From NCBI RefSeq assembly GCF_007827595.1, contig NZ_VISR01000033.1, positions 1 to 64,000 of the forward strand: a stretch of 64,000 nt of DNA. The letters are read 5' to 3'. Position 1 is the stretch's first letter. Each line of letters opens with the position of its first letter. Position numbers and translations under genes: made by a program. The DNA is from Streptomyces sp. BK340 (lineage in GTDB: Bacteria; Actinomycetota; Actinomycetes; Streptomycetales; Streptomycetaceae). The notes under the pieces were generated by a model. It was not told the origin of the DNA, did no database searches, and saw nothing but the letters and a program-made list of their open reading frames with translations. This document shows, piece by piece, positions 32,386 to 40,784 of the stretch.

Positions 32386-35346
32386 TCACTTCGTCAGTCG
32401 GTGATGGATCATGGTGAGCAGCTCCGTCTCGTCGATGGGCTTGGCCAGATAGCCGTCGGCGCCGGCCGCCAGGGCGCTGGCCCGATCGCCGGGCATCGCC
32501 TTCGCGGTGACCACGATGATCGGGAGGTGCGCGCGGTCCGGGAGCCTGCGGATCCTCTCGATCGCCTCGTACCCGTCCATCCCGGCCATCATGACGTCCA
32601 TCAGCACGAGCTCGATGTCGTTGCGTTCGGTCAGCAGCTCCATGGCCCGGCGTCCGCCGTCGGCCGTCACCACCCGCAGCCCGTCGGACTTCAGGACCTC
32701 CGTGAGAGCGAAGACGTTGCGGTGGTCGTCGTCCACGACCAGCACGGCCGCACCGGACCCTGCCGCGGAGACGTCAGGAGCGGAAGGCCCCGGGAGCGCG
32801 TGCTCCCGGGGCTGAGCGTCCTCGCCCGTGGCAGGCGCGGCAGGGGCGGGTGACTCCGTGCGCACGGGGAGGTACAACGTGAAGCGGCTGCCTCGACCCG
32901 GTGTGCTCTCGACCTCGATGACGCCGCCGATGAGCGTGGCGACCTCCCGGCTGATGGACAGACCGAGTCCGGTACCGCCGTAGCGGCGCGCCGTGGTGCC
33001 GTCGCCCTGCTGGAAGGCCTCGAAGATGTGCCGGAGGCGTTCGGGTGCGATGCCGATCCCGGTGTCGGTGACGCGGAAGGCGAGTACCGGTGCGGCACCG
33101 CCCAGACCGGCCGGCGTCTCGGCGGCGTCGGCGGCTTCGACGCTCAGCGTGACGCTTCCTTCGTCGGTGAACTTCAGCGCGTTGGAGAGCAGGTTGCTCA
33201 GCACCTGACGCAGTCGCGCCTCGTCCGTGGTGAGGGACTCGGGCACCTCGCGCGCCACGGAGACGGTGAAATCGAGCCCACGTTCGCTCGCGACAGGACC
33301 GAACGCCGCCGTCAGGTGCTCCAGAAGATGCGACAGGAGGAAGGGCTCGTGCCGGACGTCCATCTTGCCCGCTTCCACCTTGGACAGATCCAGGATGTCG
33401 TTGATCAGCTGGAGCAGGTCGGAACCGGCCGAGTGAATGACCTCGGCGTAGTTGACCTGTTTCTTCGTCAGGTTGCCGTCGGGGTTCTGGGCGAGGAGAC
33501 GGGCCAGGGTGAGCAGACTGTTCAGCGGTGTCCGCAGTTCGTGACTCATGTTGGCGAGGAACTCGGACTTGTACATCGAGGTACGGGACAACTGCTGGGC
33601 GCGCTCCTCCAGTTCCTGCCGGGCCTGCTCGATGACCCGGTTCTTCGACTCGATGTCCTCGTTGCGTTCGGCGAGCAGGGCCGCCTGCTCCTGCAGTTCC
33701 GTGTTGGACCGTTGGAGCTCCTGCTGCCGGGCCTGCAACTCCTCCGTCTTGGAACGGAGTTCGTCGGCGAGACTCCTCGACTGGGCGAGCAGCGCGTCGG
33801 TGCGCAGGTTGGCCACCAGCGAGCTGAGCACGGCTCCGGCGCTCACGACGAACCGGTCGAGGAAGTCGCGGTGCAGGTCGGTGAAGCGGTGCAGGGCGGC
33901 GAGTTCGACGGCGCCGAGCACCAGGTCCTCGACCACGATGGGCAGCACGACGAGCTCCGTGGGTTCCGCCGATCCGACGGCGGAGGAGATGGTGGCGTAC
34001 CCCGGGGGCACCGTGGCGACGAAGAGGGCCCGTCGGTCGCGGGCGGCCTGGCCCACCAGGCCCTGTCCGACGCGGAAGCGACGGGACGTACCCGACTCGG
34101 GCGGCTCGGCGAGCCCGTACGCGGCAGCCATGACCAGCTCGGGTCCGTGCTCGCCCTCTTCGACGACGAAGAAGGCGCCGTACTGGGCCGAGACCAGCGG
34201 CGGCACTTCCGTCATGATCAGCTGGGCCATCTCGGGCACGCTGCGGGTGCCCTGGAGCAGCCCGGTGATGCGGGCCAGGTTCGTCTGCAGCCAGTCCTGC
34301 TCCTTGTTGGCCCGCGTCGTCGCGCGCAGCGACTCGACCATGGCGTTGATGTTGTCGCGCAGTTCGCCCACCTCGCCGGGTGCGTCGGCGGTGATGGAGC
34401 GGGTGAGATCCCCCTCGGCCACGGCACTCGTGACCTCCGCGATGGCCCGGACCTGACGGGTCAGGTTGCCGGCGAGTTCGTTGACGTTGTCGGTGAGGTC
34501 CTTCCAGGTTCCGGACACCCCGTGGACCGTGGCCTGGCCGCCGAGCTTTCCCTCCGTCCCCACTTCGCGTGCCACGCGGGTGACCTCGGCGGCGAACGAC
34601 GACAGCCGGTCCACCATGGTGTTGATCGTGGTCTTGAGTTCGAGGATCTCGCCGCGTGCGGCGACGTCGATGCGGCTGGTCAGGTCGCCCTGTGCGACGG
34701 ACGTGGTGACCTGGGCGATGTTGCGAACCTGGTTGGTCAGGTTGTCGGCCATGAAGTTGACGTTGTCGGTGAGGTCCTTCCAGGTTCCGGACACCCCGCG
34801 GACCGTGGCCTGACCGCCCAGCTTGCCGTCCGTACCGACCTCACGCGACACGCGGGTGACCTCCTCGGCGAACGACGACAGCCGGTCGACCATGGTGTTG
34901 ATCGTCTCCTTGAGCTCCAGGATCTCGCCGCGCGCGCCCACCCGGATCTTCTGGGTGAGATCGCCGCGGGCGACCGCGGTCGCCACATGCGCGATGGAAC
35001 GCACCTGCAGAGTGAGGTTGTCCGCCATCGCGTTGACGCCGGTGGTGAGCTCGTGCCAGGCCCCGCTCGTCCGCGGTTCGTGCACGCGGCTGCCGAGCAC
35101 CCCCTCGTCGCCCACTTGCCCGGCGACGCGGGTGACCTCGGAAGTGAGCAGGGAGAGCCGGCCGACCATGTCGTTGTAGACCACGGCGATGTCGCCGAGG
35201 GTTCCGGCGGCGTCCTCGGGGAGCCGGACGGAGAGATCCCCGTCCCGTACCGCGGTGAGACCGGCGAGCAGTCGACGCAGGCCGCCCTCGTCCGAGCCTG
35301 CGGCGGCTGGGGCCGCGCCGAGGCGTGCTGCTCTGCGCTTCGCCAT
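32386..35346 (-). CDS. Soluble poly-HAMP hybrid histidine kinase (Nik1-like) with receiver domain
   Basis: A 986-residue protein with no transmembrane helix. The N-terminal 370 residues are a chain of HAMP units, including two near-identical 92-residue copies. A GAF domain follows (about 395-540, LVSAQYGAFFVVEEG, VVLPIVVEDLVLGAVE), then a coiled coil, HisKA (His602 in MSHELRTPLNSLL), HATPase_c (NALKFTDEG, VTDTGIGIAPERL, YGGTGLGLSIS) and a receiver domain with Asp917 in LVLMDVMMAGMDGYE. It should autophosphorylate and pass phosphate to its own receiver. The output partner is not evident. Poly-HAMP kinases are best known from fungi (osmosensing) and are frequent in Streptomyces. GAGG precedes ATG 35346. 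Confidence 0.88.
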   Translation of the reverse strand: MAKRRAARLGAAPAAAGSDEGGLRRLLAGLTAVRDGDLSVRLPEDAAGTLGDIAVVYNDMVGRLSLLTSEVTRVAGQVGDEGVLGSRVHEPRTSGAWHELTTGVNAMADNLTLQVRSIAHVATAVARGDLTQKIRVGARGEILELKETINTMVDRLSSFAEEVTRVSREVGTDGKLGGQATVRGVSGTWKDLTDNVNFMADNLTNQVRNIAQVTTSVAQGDLTSRIDVAARGEILELKTTINTMVDRLSSFAAEVTRVAREVGTEGKLGGQATVHGVSGTWKDLTDNVNELAGNLTRQVRAIAEVTSAVAEGDLTRSITADAPGEVGELRDNINAMVESLRATTRANKEQDWLQTNLARITGLLQGTRSVPEMAQLIMTEVPPLVSAQYGAFFVVEEGEHGPELVMAAAYGLAEPPESGTSRRFRVGQGLVGQAARDRRALFVATVPPGYATISSAVGSAEPTELVVLPIVVEDLVLGAVELAALHRFTDLHRDFLDRFVVSAGAVLSSLVANLRTDALLAQSRSLADELRSKTEELQARQQELQRSNTELQEQAALLAERNEDIESKNRVIEQARQELEERAQQLSRTSMYKSEFLANMSHELRTPLNSLLTLARLLAQNPDGNLTKKQVNYAEVIHSAGSDLLQLINDILDLSKVEAGKMDVRHEPFLLSHLLEHLTAAFGPVASERGLDFTVSVAREVPESLTTDEARLRQVLSNLLSNALKFTDEGSVTLSVEAADAAETPAGLGGAAPVLAFRVTDTGIGIAPERLRHIFEAFQQGDGTTARRYGGTGLGLSISREVATLIGGVIEVESTPGRGSRFTLYLPVRTESPAPAAPATGEDAQPREHALPGPSAPDVSAAGSGAAVLVVDDDHRNVFALTEVLKSDGLRVVTADGGRRAMELLTERNDIELVLMDVMMAGMDGYEAIERIRRLPDRAHLPIIVVTAKAMPGDRASALAAGADGYLAKPIDETELLTMIHHRLTK
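34414..34965 (-). repeat. Two tandem 276-bp copies encoding HAMP units
   Basis: Positions 34690-34965 and 34414-34689 encode 92-residue units that align without gaps. Both contain ARGEILELK, TINTMVDRLSSFA, KLGGQATV and GVSGTWKDLTDNVN. Long stretches are identical at DNA level as well, for example TTGACGTTGTCGGTGAGGTC at 34481 and 34757, exactly 276 bp apart. The high similarity suggests recent duplication or gene conversion and a potential for unequal recombination. Confidence 0.85.
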
Positions 35347-35423
35347 GAGAGCACCTCGTACGAGCGGGCGTCGCGTGGACGGACAGGCCTGGCTCCGCGG
35401 TGCCCACGCACCGCGTTTCCACT

Positions 35424-35876
35424 CTAGGACCGGTCCGGAGCTGCGGCTTCCGGGACGATGTCCACCTCGAACCAGACGGTCTTGCCGCCGTGAGAGCCGG
35501 GCACGCAGCCCCAGCACGCCGCGAGCCGCTGGACGAGATACAGCCCGTGCCCCGAGGTGCGGGAGGCGCTGTGCCGGCCGTGCGGATGAGGAACCACCGG
35601 GCTGGTGTCGCTGACCTGCACCCACAGTGCCCGATCGGTCGCCGTGAGCTGCAGTTCGGACGGGGCGCCCCCGTGTGTGCAGGCGTTCGTGACCACCTCC
35701 GAAACCAGCAGCACGGCGTCGTCGGCGGCTTTCCGGCCGGGCCGGCCGGCGGATCCGAACCACTTGACCAGCGCCCGCTGGGTCAGGGCACGGCAATGAG
35801 CGACCACTCCGGGTTCCGCAGGGAGTTCGTAGCGCAACGAGCGGTCGCCGGTCCGCTGCTCCGTGGACCTGGCCAT
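35424..35876 (-). CDS. ATP-binding anti-sigma-type regulatory protein (HATPase_c, RsbW/SpoIIAB-like)
   Basis: A 150-residue protein made of a single GHKL ATPase domain of the HATPase_c_2 type. The N box is DDAVLLVSEVVTNACTHGG, the G1 region lies in LWVQVSDTSP and the G2 region in TSGHGLYLVQRLAACWG. Proteins of this size in Streptomyces act as serine kinases that bind a sigma factor and phosphorylate STAS antagonists. ATG 35876 has AAAGG eight bases upstream. It is divergent from the SigB-type gene at 36007 with 130 bp between starts, which makes it a candidate partner for that sigma factor. Confidence 0.83.
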   Translation of the reverse strand: MARSTEQRTGDRSLRYELPAEPGVVAHCRALTQRALVKWFGSAGRPGRKAADDAVLLVSEVVTNACTHGGAPSELQLTATDRALWVQVSDTSPVVPHPHGRHSASRTSGHGLYLVQRLAACWGCVPGSHGGKTVWFEVDIVPEAAAPDRS

Positions 35877-36006
35877 GCGCTGCGCCTTTCCGGCGCATAC
35901 CGCATCAAACCATCCCCTGGGGGAAGAATGACTGTAGGACGCTCGATCGACGGACCCCGCCGCGTTCGCCGCGGTGCAGGCCCGCCGCCACCGTCGAAGG
36001 AGCCTC

Positions 36007-36921
36007 ATGTCCACCGTCCAGACTTCCGCAACCTCCGCCCATGACGCGGGTGCCGTCATACGTCGCGAGGCCCTTGCCGGACTGCCGGATATCACGCGGC
36101 CCACCGAGGTTTCGACGGATGAGGCGCGGTCCCTCTCCGTGGCCCTGTTCGTGCGCCTGCGCGCACTGGAGGAGGGCACGCCCGAGTACTCCTACGTGCG
36201 CAACACCCTCGTCGAACTGAACCTCAGTCTCGTCAAGTTCGCCGCCCGGCGGTTCAGGGACCACGTCGACTCGGCCGAGGACATCATGCAGGTCGGCACG
36301 ATCGGCCTGATCAAGGCGATCAACCGTTTCGATGTCGACCGTGACGTCGAGTTCTCGGCGTTCGCGCTGCCGACGATCGTCGGCGAGATGAAGCGGTTCT
36401 TCCGTGACACGACCTGGGCCGTGCGGGTTCCCCGACGGCTCCAGGAAATGCGGATCGAGCTGGCGAAGTCCGCCGACCGACTGGAGCAGAGGCTCGGGCA
36501 CCGGCCCAGCCGCGGCGAACTCGCCGCCCAGATGCAGGTGACCGAGGAGTGTGTGGCCGAGGGTGAACGCGCTGCCAACGGCTATGCCGCCCGCTCCCTG
36601 GACGCACCGGTCGAGGAGGACGACGCAGACGCGTTGCGTCTCGTGACGCGCCATCTGGCCACGTCGGAGGCGTCGTACGAACTCGTCGAGGACTTCGAGT
36701 CGCTGAAGCCGCTGATCGCGCGGCTGGGGGAGCGGGATCGCCTCGTGCTGTCGTTGCGCTTCGGCGAGGAGCTCACCCAGGCGGAGATCGGGGAGCGTCT
36801 CGGTCTGTCGCAGATGCACATCTCGCGCCTGCTCAAGCGGATCCTGGGTGAACTCAAAGCGGGCTTGATCGACGACGAGCCGACCGCGCCCGATCAGACT
36901 TCTGCTCGGACGGGCGGGTGA
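36007..36921 (+). CDS. RNA polymerase sigma factor, SigB/SigF/SigG subfamily
   Basis: A 304-residue SigB-type sigma factor. Region 2 reads LVKFAARRFRDHVDSAEDIM and QVGTIGLIKAINRFDVDRDV, then FALPTIVGEMKRFFRDTTW. Region 3 includes VPRRLQEMRIELAKSADRL. Region 4 is LGERDRLVLSLRFGEELTQA followed by EIGERLGLSQMHISRLLKRI. GAAGGAG lies five bases before ATG 36007. It is flanked on both sides by HATPase kinase genes: divergent at 35424-35876 and convergent, overlapping by 68 bp, at 36854-37339. A STAS gene lies beyond, so the whole 35.4-37.8 kb segment looks like a partner-switching module for this sigma factor. Confidence 0.9.
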   Translation: MSTVQTSATSAHDAGAVIRREALAGLPDITRPTEVSTDEARSLSVALFVRLRALEEGTPEYSYVRNTLVELNLSLVKFAARRFRDHVDSAEDIMQVGTIGLIKAINRFDVDRDVEFSAFALPTIVGEMKRFFRDTTWAVRVPRRLQEMRIELAKSADRLEQRLGHRPSRGELAAQMQVTEECVAEGERAANGYAARSLDAPVEEDDADALRLVTRHLATSEASYELVEDFESLKPLIARLGERDRLVLSLRFGEELTQAEIGERLGLSQMHISRLLKRILGELKAGLIDDEPTAPDQTSARTGG

Positions 36922-37339
36922 CCTCCACCCATACGACCTTTCCGCGTGCGCGATCAGGCCTGGCCTCGGACCCCCACGAGCGGGCCAGCCGGTCGAAGAT
37001 CATCAGGCCGTGCCCGCCGGGAAGCGCGGGTGATCGCGGGGCCTGAGCATGCGGATGCTCGGGGCTCGCGTCGGACACCTCGATGCGCAGCCGTTCGCCG
37101 CCGTGCCGGAGGACCAGTTCCTCCGGGCCCCCGGCGTGCAGACACGCGTTGGTGACCACCTCGGACACCAGCAGCAGTACATCCTCGACCTGTTCGCGGG
37201 CCTCCGGCGTGGCGGCCGGCAGCCAGCCCCAGTCGGCCAACGCCACAGTGGTGAAGTCACGACAGCGAGTCACCGCGCCGCCCGTGCCGCGCAGGGCGAG
37301 TCGTCTGACCTGCTCGTGGCCGGCGCCTGTCGTCGTCAT
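36854..37339 (-). CDS. ATP-binding anti-sigma kinase (HATPase_c, RsbW-like)
   Basis: A 161-residue GHKL-type protein with DVLLLVSEVVTNACLHAGG (N box), LRIEVSDASPEHPHAQAP and GGHGLMIFDRLARSWGS (G box), then a basic, probably flexible tail. It is expected to bind a sigma factor and phosphorylate a STAS antagonist. It lies 31 bp downstream of the STAS gene on the same strand, the usual operon order of antagonist then kinase. Its 3' end overlaps the end of the opposing sigma factor gene by 68 bp. GAGGGAGGG precedes ATG 37339. Confidence 0.83.
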   Translation of the reverse strand: MTTTGAGHEQVRRLALRGTGGAVTRCRDFTTVALADWGWLPAATPEAREQVEDVLLLVSEVVTNACLHAGGPEELVLRHGGERLRIEVSDASPEHPHAQAPRSPALPGGHGLMIFDRLARSWGSEARPDRARGKVVWVEVTRPSEQKSDRARSARRRSSPL

Positions 37340-37370
37340 GATCCCTCCCTCGGCTCCGACCGCGGCGGCG

Positions 37371-37775
37371 TCACGTGCCTGCCTGGCTGTCCGTGAGTGC
37401 CGTCTCGACATCCTGGAACACCCGGAAGACGTTGTGAGCGCCGGTGATCTCGAACATGCGGTCGACCGGCGGGCGCAGCCCCGCGATGTCCAGGCGTCCT
37501 CCGTGGTTCTGCATGCGCAGCCGGGCCTTGAGCAGGACGTTGAGTCCGGTCGAGTCGCAGAACAGCAGCCCGGAGCAGTCGGCGATGATCCGCTGTGCCC
37601 CGATTCCCTCTTCCAGGGCCTGTTTCAGGGGTCCTGCCGAGTCGTGGTCCACCTCTCCGGTCAGGACCAGTACGACCGTGTCCGTCCGGGCCTCGGGCCG
37701 TATCTCCACGACGAGCCGACGGTCCCGGCCCACGCCCCTCGCGGGATGGTTCGTTGCCCGCCCTTCAGCGTCCAC
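37371..37775 (-). CDS. STAS-domain anti-sigma factor antagonist
   Basis: A 134-residue STAS protein of the SpoIIAA/RsbV type. The core is VVLVLTGEVDHDSAGPLKQA, IIADCSGLLFCDSTGLNVLL and the C-terminal helices; the Ser in CDSTG is the expected phosphorylation site of the cognate kinase. In the unphosphorylated state it would bind the kinase encoded just downstream and free the sigma factor, and SpoIIE-type phosphatases in this window could reset it. The start is GTG 37775 with GAGGAGG about 11 bases upstream, slightly long; about 20 N-terminal residues precede the domain. Confidence 0.88.
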   Translation of the reverse strand: MDAEGRATNHPARGVGRDRRLVVEIRPEARTDTVVLVLTGEVDHDSAGPLKQALEEGIGAQRIIADCSGLLFCDSTGLNVLLKARLRMQNHGGRLDIAGLRPPVDRMFEITGAHNVFRVFQDVETALTDSQAGT

Positions 37776-38018
37776 GGCAACGCACGCCTCCTCCCGGCAT
37801 TCAGGAACGGACAGGATTCCCTGCAGCAGAACGCCCCTGCATGGGGTCTATGCCCACATTGTCACGTGATATCCACCTTGCCTCACGCCCATCAGCCGCG
37901 CAGCGACGGCAGGACGTCGGTGCGGTCCCGGGCGTTCGCGGTGAGGCGTGCGGTGTGGGGTACCCGGCAGCCGAGCGCGCGGTGACCGCGCCCTGCCGGA
38001 GCGCGGAAGGGGGCCGAA

Positions 38019-38450
38019 ATGGCCAGGAGAGTGCGCGACATCATGACCGATGCCCTGACGGCCTTGGACGCACGGGCGTCCGTGACATCGGTGGCTCAAG
38101 TGATGCGCGACCAAGGCGTGGGTCTCGTGCTGGTGACGGATGACGGTGACCTGATGGGGCTGGCCGGCGATCGAGACCTGGTGGTCGGCGCGGTCGCGGA
38201 CGGAGCCGACCACCGCCGGATGCCCGTCGGCCGAGCGGTGCGCCGGGATCTGGTCACGGTCCGCGCGGACGACGACATCGAAGATGCCGCAAGGGCGATG
38301 CGTGAGCGGTCGGCTCGACACGTCGCGGTGGTCGACGGCGGTGGACCCGAGGGTCTCGTCCGCCTCGACGCCCCGGCCATCGAGGCGACCTCGGCGCCCA
38401 TCGTGGCACCGACGCCGGATCTCGACAGCGGCACCGCGTCCGCCCGATGA
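38019..38450 (+). CDS. CBS-domain protein
   Basis: A 143-residue protein consisting of two CBS repeats: RVRDIMTDALTALDARASVT with GLVLVTDDGDLMGLAGDRDL, and VRRDLVTVRADDDIEDAARA with RHVAVVDGGGPEGLV. A short acidic tail follows. Stand-alone CBS pairs bind adenine nucleotides and act as energy or redox sensors for partners that are not visible here. GGAAGGGG lies seven bases before ATG 38019. It is followed by the DJ-1-like gene after 39 bp on the same strand, so the two may form a small stress operon. Confidence 0.88.
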   Translation: MARRVRDIMTDALTALDARASVTSVAQVMRDQGVGLVLVTDDGDLMGLAGDRDLVVGAVADGADHRRMPVGRAVRRDLVTVRADDDIEDAARAMRERSARHVAVVDGGGPEGLVRLDAPAIEATSAPIVAPTPDLDSGTASAR

Positions 38451-38489
38451 CGGGAATCGACGACAACGGGGAAGGAGAGTCGACCGGTC

Positions 38490-39038
38490 ATGCGTATCGC
38501 GTTTCTGACAGCGCCCGAGGGCGTAGAACAGGTGGAGCTCAACGAGCCCTGGCAGGCGACATGGGAGGCCGGGCACGAACCGGTGCTGGTGTCGACCGAA
38601 TCCGGTGAGGTCCAGGCCTTCCACCACCTCGACAAGGCGGACAGGTTCACGGTGGACGAGGTCGTCGGTGATGTGTCCGCCGACTCCTTCGGCGGCCTGG
38701 TCCTGCCCGGTGGGGTCGCCAATCCGGACTTCCTGCGGACGGACGACGAGGCCGTCGCTTTCGTGAAGGGGTTCTTCGAGCTGGGGCGCCCGGTCGCCGC
38801 GATCTGTCACGCGCCCTGGATCCTCGTCGAGGCGGACGTGGTGCGGGGGCGTGAACTGACCTCGTGGCCGAGCCTGCGCACGGACATCCGCAACGCGGGC
38901 GGCACCTGGGTCGACAAGCAGGTGAAAATCTGCGACCACGGGCCCAACAAGCTGGTCACCAGCCGCAAGCCGGACGATCTGAAGGCCTTCTGCGCAGCGA
39001 TTCTGGACGTGTTCGCCGAGGAGATGACGGCACGCTGA
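38490..39038 (+). CDS. DJ-1/PfpI family (type 1 glutamine amidotransferase-like) protein
   Basis: A 182-residue DJ-1/PfpI-fold protein. The nucleophile elbow is PVAAICHAPWIL with the reactive Cys in ICHA, and the loop GGLVLPGGVANPDFLR supplies the upstream acidic/glycine elements. The C-terminus has TWPS-like SWPSLRTDIRNAGGTWVDKQ. Family members act as glyoxalases/deglycases, chaperones or stress proteases, and the specific role is not determined by sequence. It follows the CBS gene in the same orientation. The GGAAGGAGAG ribosome site is about 11 bases from ATG 38490. Confidence 0.88.
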   Translation: MRIAFLTAPEGVEQVELNEPWQATWEAGHEPVLVSTESGEVQAFHHLDKADRFTVDEVVGDVSADSFGGLVLPGGVANPDFLRTDDEAVAFVKGFFELGRPVAAICHAPWILVEADVVRGRELTSWPSLRTDIRNAGGTWVDKQVKICDHGPNKLVTSRKPDDLKAFCAAILDVFAEEMTAR

Positions 39039-39187
39039 GCACGGGCCGACGCTGATACCGTGCGGGGCCTTCGCAGCGATCGCACCTCCTGCCGTACGGA
39101 TTTCACCCGATTGCCCTGGTGGGCTGCCCCGTCACCACGGACGGGTGAAGCTGAATGCCGTACAGCCCTACGGAAGGTGCGAGCAGT

Positions 39188-40198
39188 ATGAGTGCGGTCC
39201 ATGGCATACGACGCCACACGTGGCGTATCCACGGCGTGGCGGCCGGATTCGCCGCCGTCGCGCTGTGTGCGTTCCCGGCGGCACCGGCTTCCGCGGTTGG
39301 TGGCGAGGGCGGCGCGAAACCAACCGTCGTGCTGGTGCACGGCGCCTTCGCCGACGGCTCGAGCTGGAACGGAGTGGTGAGCCGCCTGCAGCAGGCGGGG
39401 TTTCCGGTCATCGCTCCCGCCAACCCGCTGCGCGGACTGGCCAGCGACGCCGAGTACATCCACAGCGTCCTGAAGAGCGTGCGGGGACCGGTCGTGCTCG
39501 TCGGTCACTCCTACGGCGGCGCCGTGATCAGCGAAGCGGCCGTCGGCGACGCCCAGGTCAAGGCGCTGGTCTACATCGCCGCTTTCGCCCCCGCGGCGGG
39601 AGAAAGCTCCCTGGAACTGTCCGGCAAGTTTCCCGGGAGCACTCTCGGCCCCGCCCTCGACAACGTTCCCTTTCCCCTTCCCGGCGGTGGCACCGGCATC
39701 GATCAGTACATCAAGGCCGGCAAATTCCATGACCAGTTCGCCGCCGACGTGCCCAGGTCCGTCACGGACCTGATGGCCGCCACCCAGCGTCCCGTGGCCG
39801 CCTCGGCCCTGGTGGAGAAGGCCACCAGGGCCGCCTGGAAGACCATCCCGTCCTGGACTCTGATCACCACCGAGGACCGCAACATCCCGCCGGCCGTACA
39901 GCGCTTCATGGCCCAGCGCGCCCACGCGCACACCGTCGAGGTCAATGCGTCCCACGCCGTCTCCGTCTCCCAGCCGGGCGCGGTCGCCCGCCTGATCGAA
40001 CAGGCGGCCCAGGCCACCGCCACCACGGCGACGACCGCCACCGAACCTGCGGGCCCGACGCTCGCGCAGACCGGTTCCGGGCGGCCGATCGCACAGGCCG
40101 TCACCCTCGGAGGCACGGCCGCCGCGTCGGTGGCCGCCGGCTCTGCCGTCGTACTCCTCGTCCGCCGCCGGCGAGCGGCATCGAAGCACGGTCGCTGA
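39188..40198 (+). CDS. Secreted alpha/beta hydrolase with class E sortase (LAxTG) wall-anchor signal
   Basis: A 336-residue exported hydrolase. Residues 1-36 form a signal peptide (GVAAGFAAVALCAFPAAPASA). The alpha/beta-hydrolase domain has VVLVHGAFADGSSWNG as oxyanion loop and the nucleophile elbow VGHSYGG (Ser108), with a likely catalytic His in NASHAVSVSQP. After an Ala/Thr-rich linker comes LAQTG (292-296), a hydrophobic helix and the basic tail RRRRAASKHGR. That is the tripartite cell-wall sorting signal, and LAxTG is the motif recognised by class E sortases of Streptomyces. The enzyme should therefore be covalently attached to peptidoglycan. The substrate is unknown; esterase is likely. 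GGAAGG precedes ATG 39188. Confidence 0.85.
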   Translation: MSAVHGIRRHTWRIHGVAAGFAAVALCAFPAAPASAVGGEGGAKPTVVLVHGAFADGSSWNGVVSRLQQAGFPVIAPANPLRGLASDAEYIHSVLKSVRGPVVLVGHSYGGAVISEAAVGDAQVKALVYIAAFAPAAGESSLELSGKFPGSTLGPALDNVPFPLPGGGTGIDQYIKAGKFHDQFAADVPRSVTDLMAATQRPVAASALVEKATRAAWKTIPSWTLITTEDRNIPPAVQRFMAQRAHAHTVEVNASHAVSVSQPGAVARLIEQAAQATATTATTATEPAGPTLAQTGSGRPIAQAVTLGGTAAASVAAGSAVVLLVRRRRAASKHGR

Positions 40199-40337
40199 GC
40201 CTCGACCCTGTCCGGCGGCAGCAGAGTCGCTCCCCACGGTGCCGCGAGCACCCCGCCTCGAGGGGTACTCGGACGGAGAGTCCGCAGCCCCGCCCGGTGA
40301 CGAGCGCGGGAGGGCGCGCCCCGAGAGGTGAGAGCCG

Positions 40338-40706
40338 ATGACCTTCCTGCATCCCGCTGACCGGGGCGGCGACCGGCGCCGGTGGTTCGAACGGTTCGCG
40401 GAGGGCGCATCGCTGTTCACCAGCTCCCCGCTGTTCTTCCTGCTGTGCCTGGCGCTGGTCGCATGGGTGCTGATCGTCCATGCTCTCGGGATGGGCACGG
40501 AGTGGCAGGTGCTCGCCGGGGACTCGATGACGGCCGTGACGCTGCTCCTGCTCGCCCTGCTGAAGAACTCGGAGCTACGGGCCGAGCGCGCCATCCAGCG
40601 CAAGCTGGACGCCATCGCCGCCGCCCTGCTCGAAGCGCAGGAGGGCTCACCGGGAAAGGCGTACGAGGACCTCAGGGCCGCCATCCGTATGGAGGAGGAG
40701 ATCTGA
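40338..40706 (+). CDS. Low-affinity iron permease family protein
   Basis: A 122-residue small membrane protein with two helices (SSPLFFLLCLALVAWVLIVH and the segment around MTAVTLLLLALLKNSE) followed by an amphipathic C-terminal helix, RAIQRKLDAIAAALLEAQEG. This matches the bacterial members of the low-affinity iron permease (Fet4-related) family, which in Streptomyces are short, and iron transport is not proven for them. AGGTGAG lies upstream of ATG 40338. The gene is convergent with the ligase gene ending at 40785. Confidence 0.82.
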   Translation: MTFLHPADRGGDRRRWFERFAEGASLFTSSPLFFLLCLALVAWVLIVHALGMGTEWQVLAGDSMTAVTLLLLALLKNSELRAERAIQRKLDAIAAALLEAQEGSPGKAYEDLRAAIRMEEEI

Positions 40707-40784
40707 CGAGAGGATCCGCGGGCAGGCATGCCGGAGCAGCCCGCCGCCGAGGGCCTCGACGTACTGATCCTTTCGCCGAGCCGC

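Noticed and set aside
33028..35427. Open frame of 799 codons on the plus strand
   Set aside because: It mirrors the poly-HAMP kinase; the repeated pattern in it is only the complement of the HAMP repeats.
35877..36006. SigB-type promoter (GTTT-N15-GGGTAT) between the divergent kinase and sigma genes
   Set aside because: A GGTTT and a GGTAT are present on the minus strand, but their spacing is far too short to form such a promoter.
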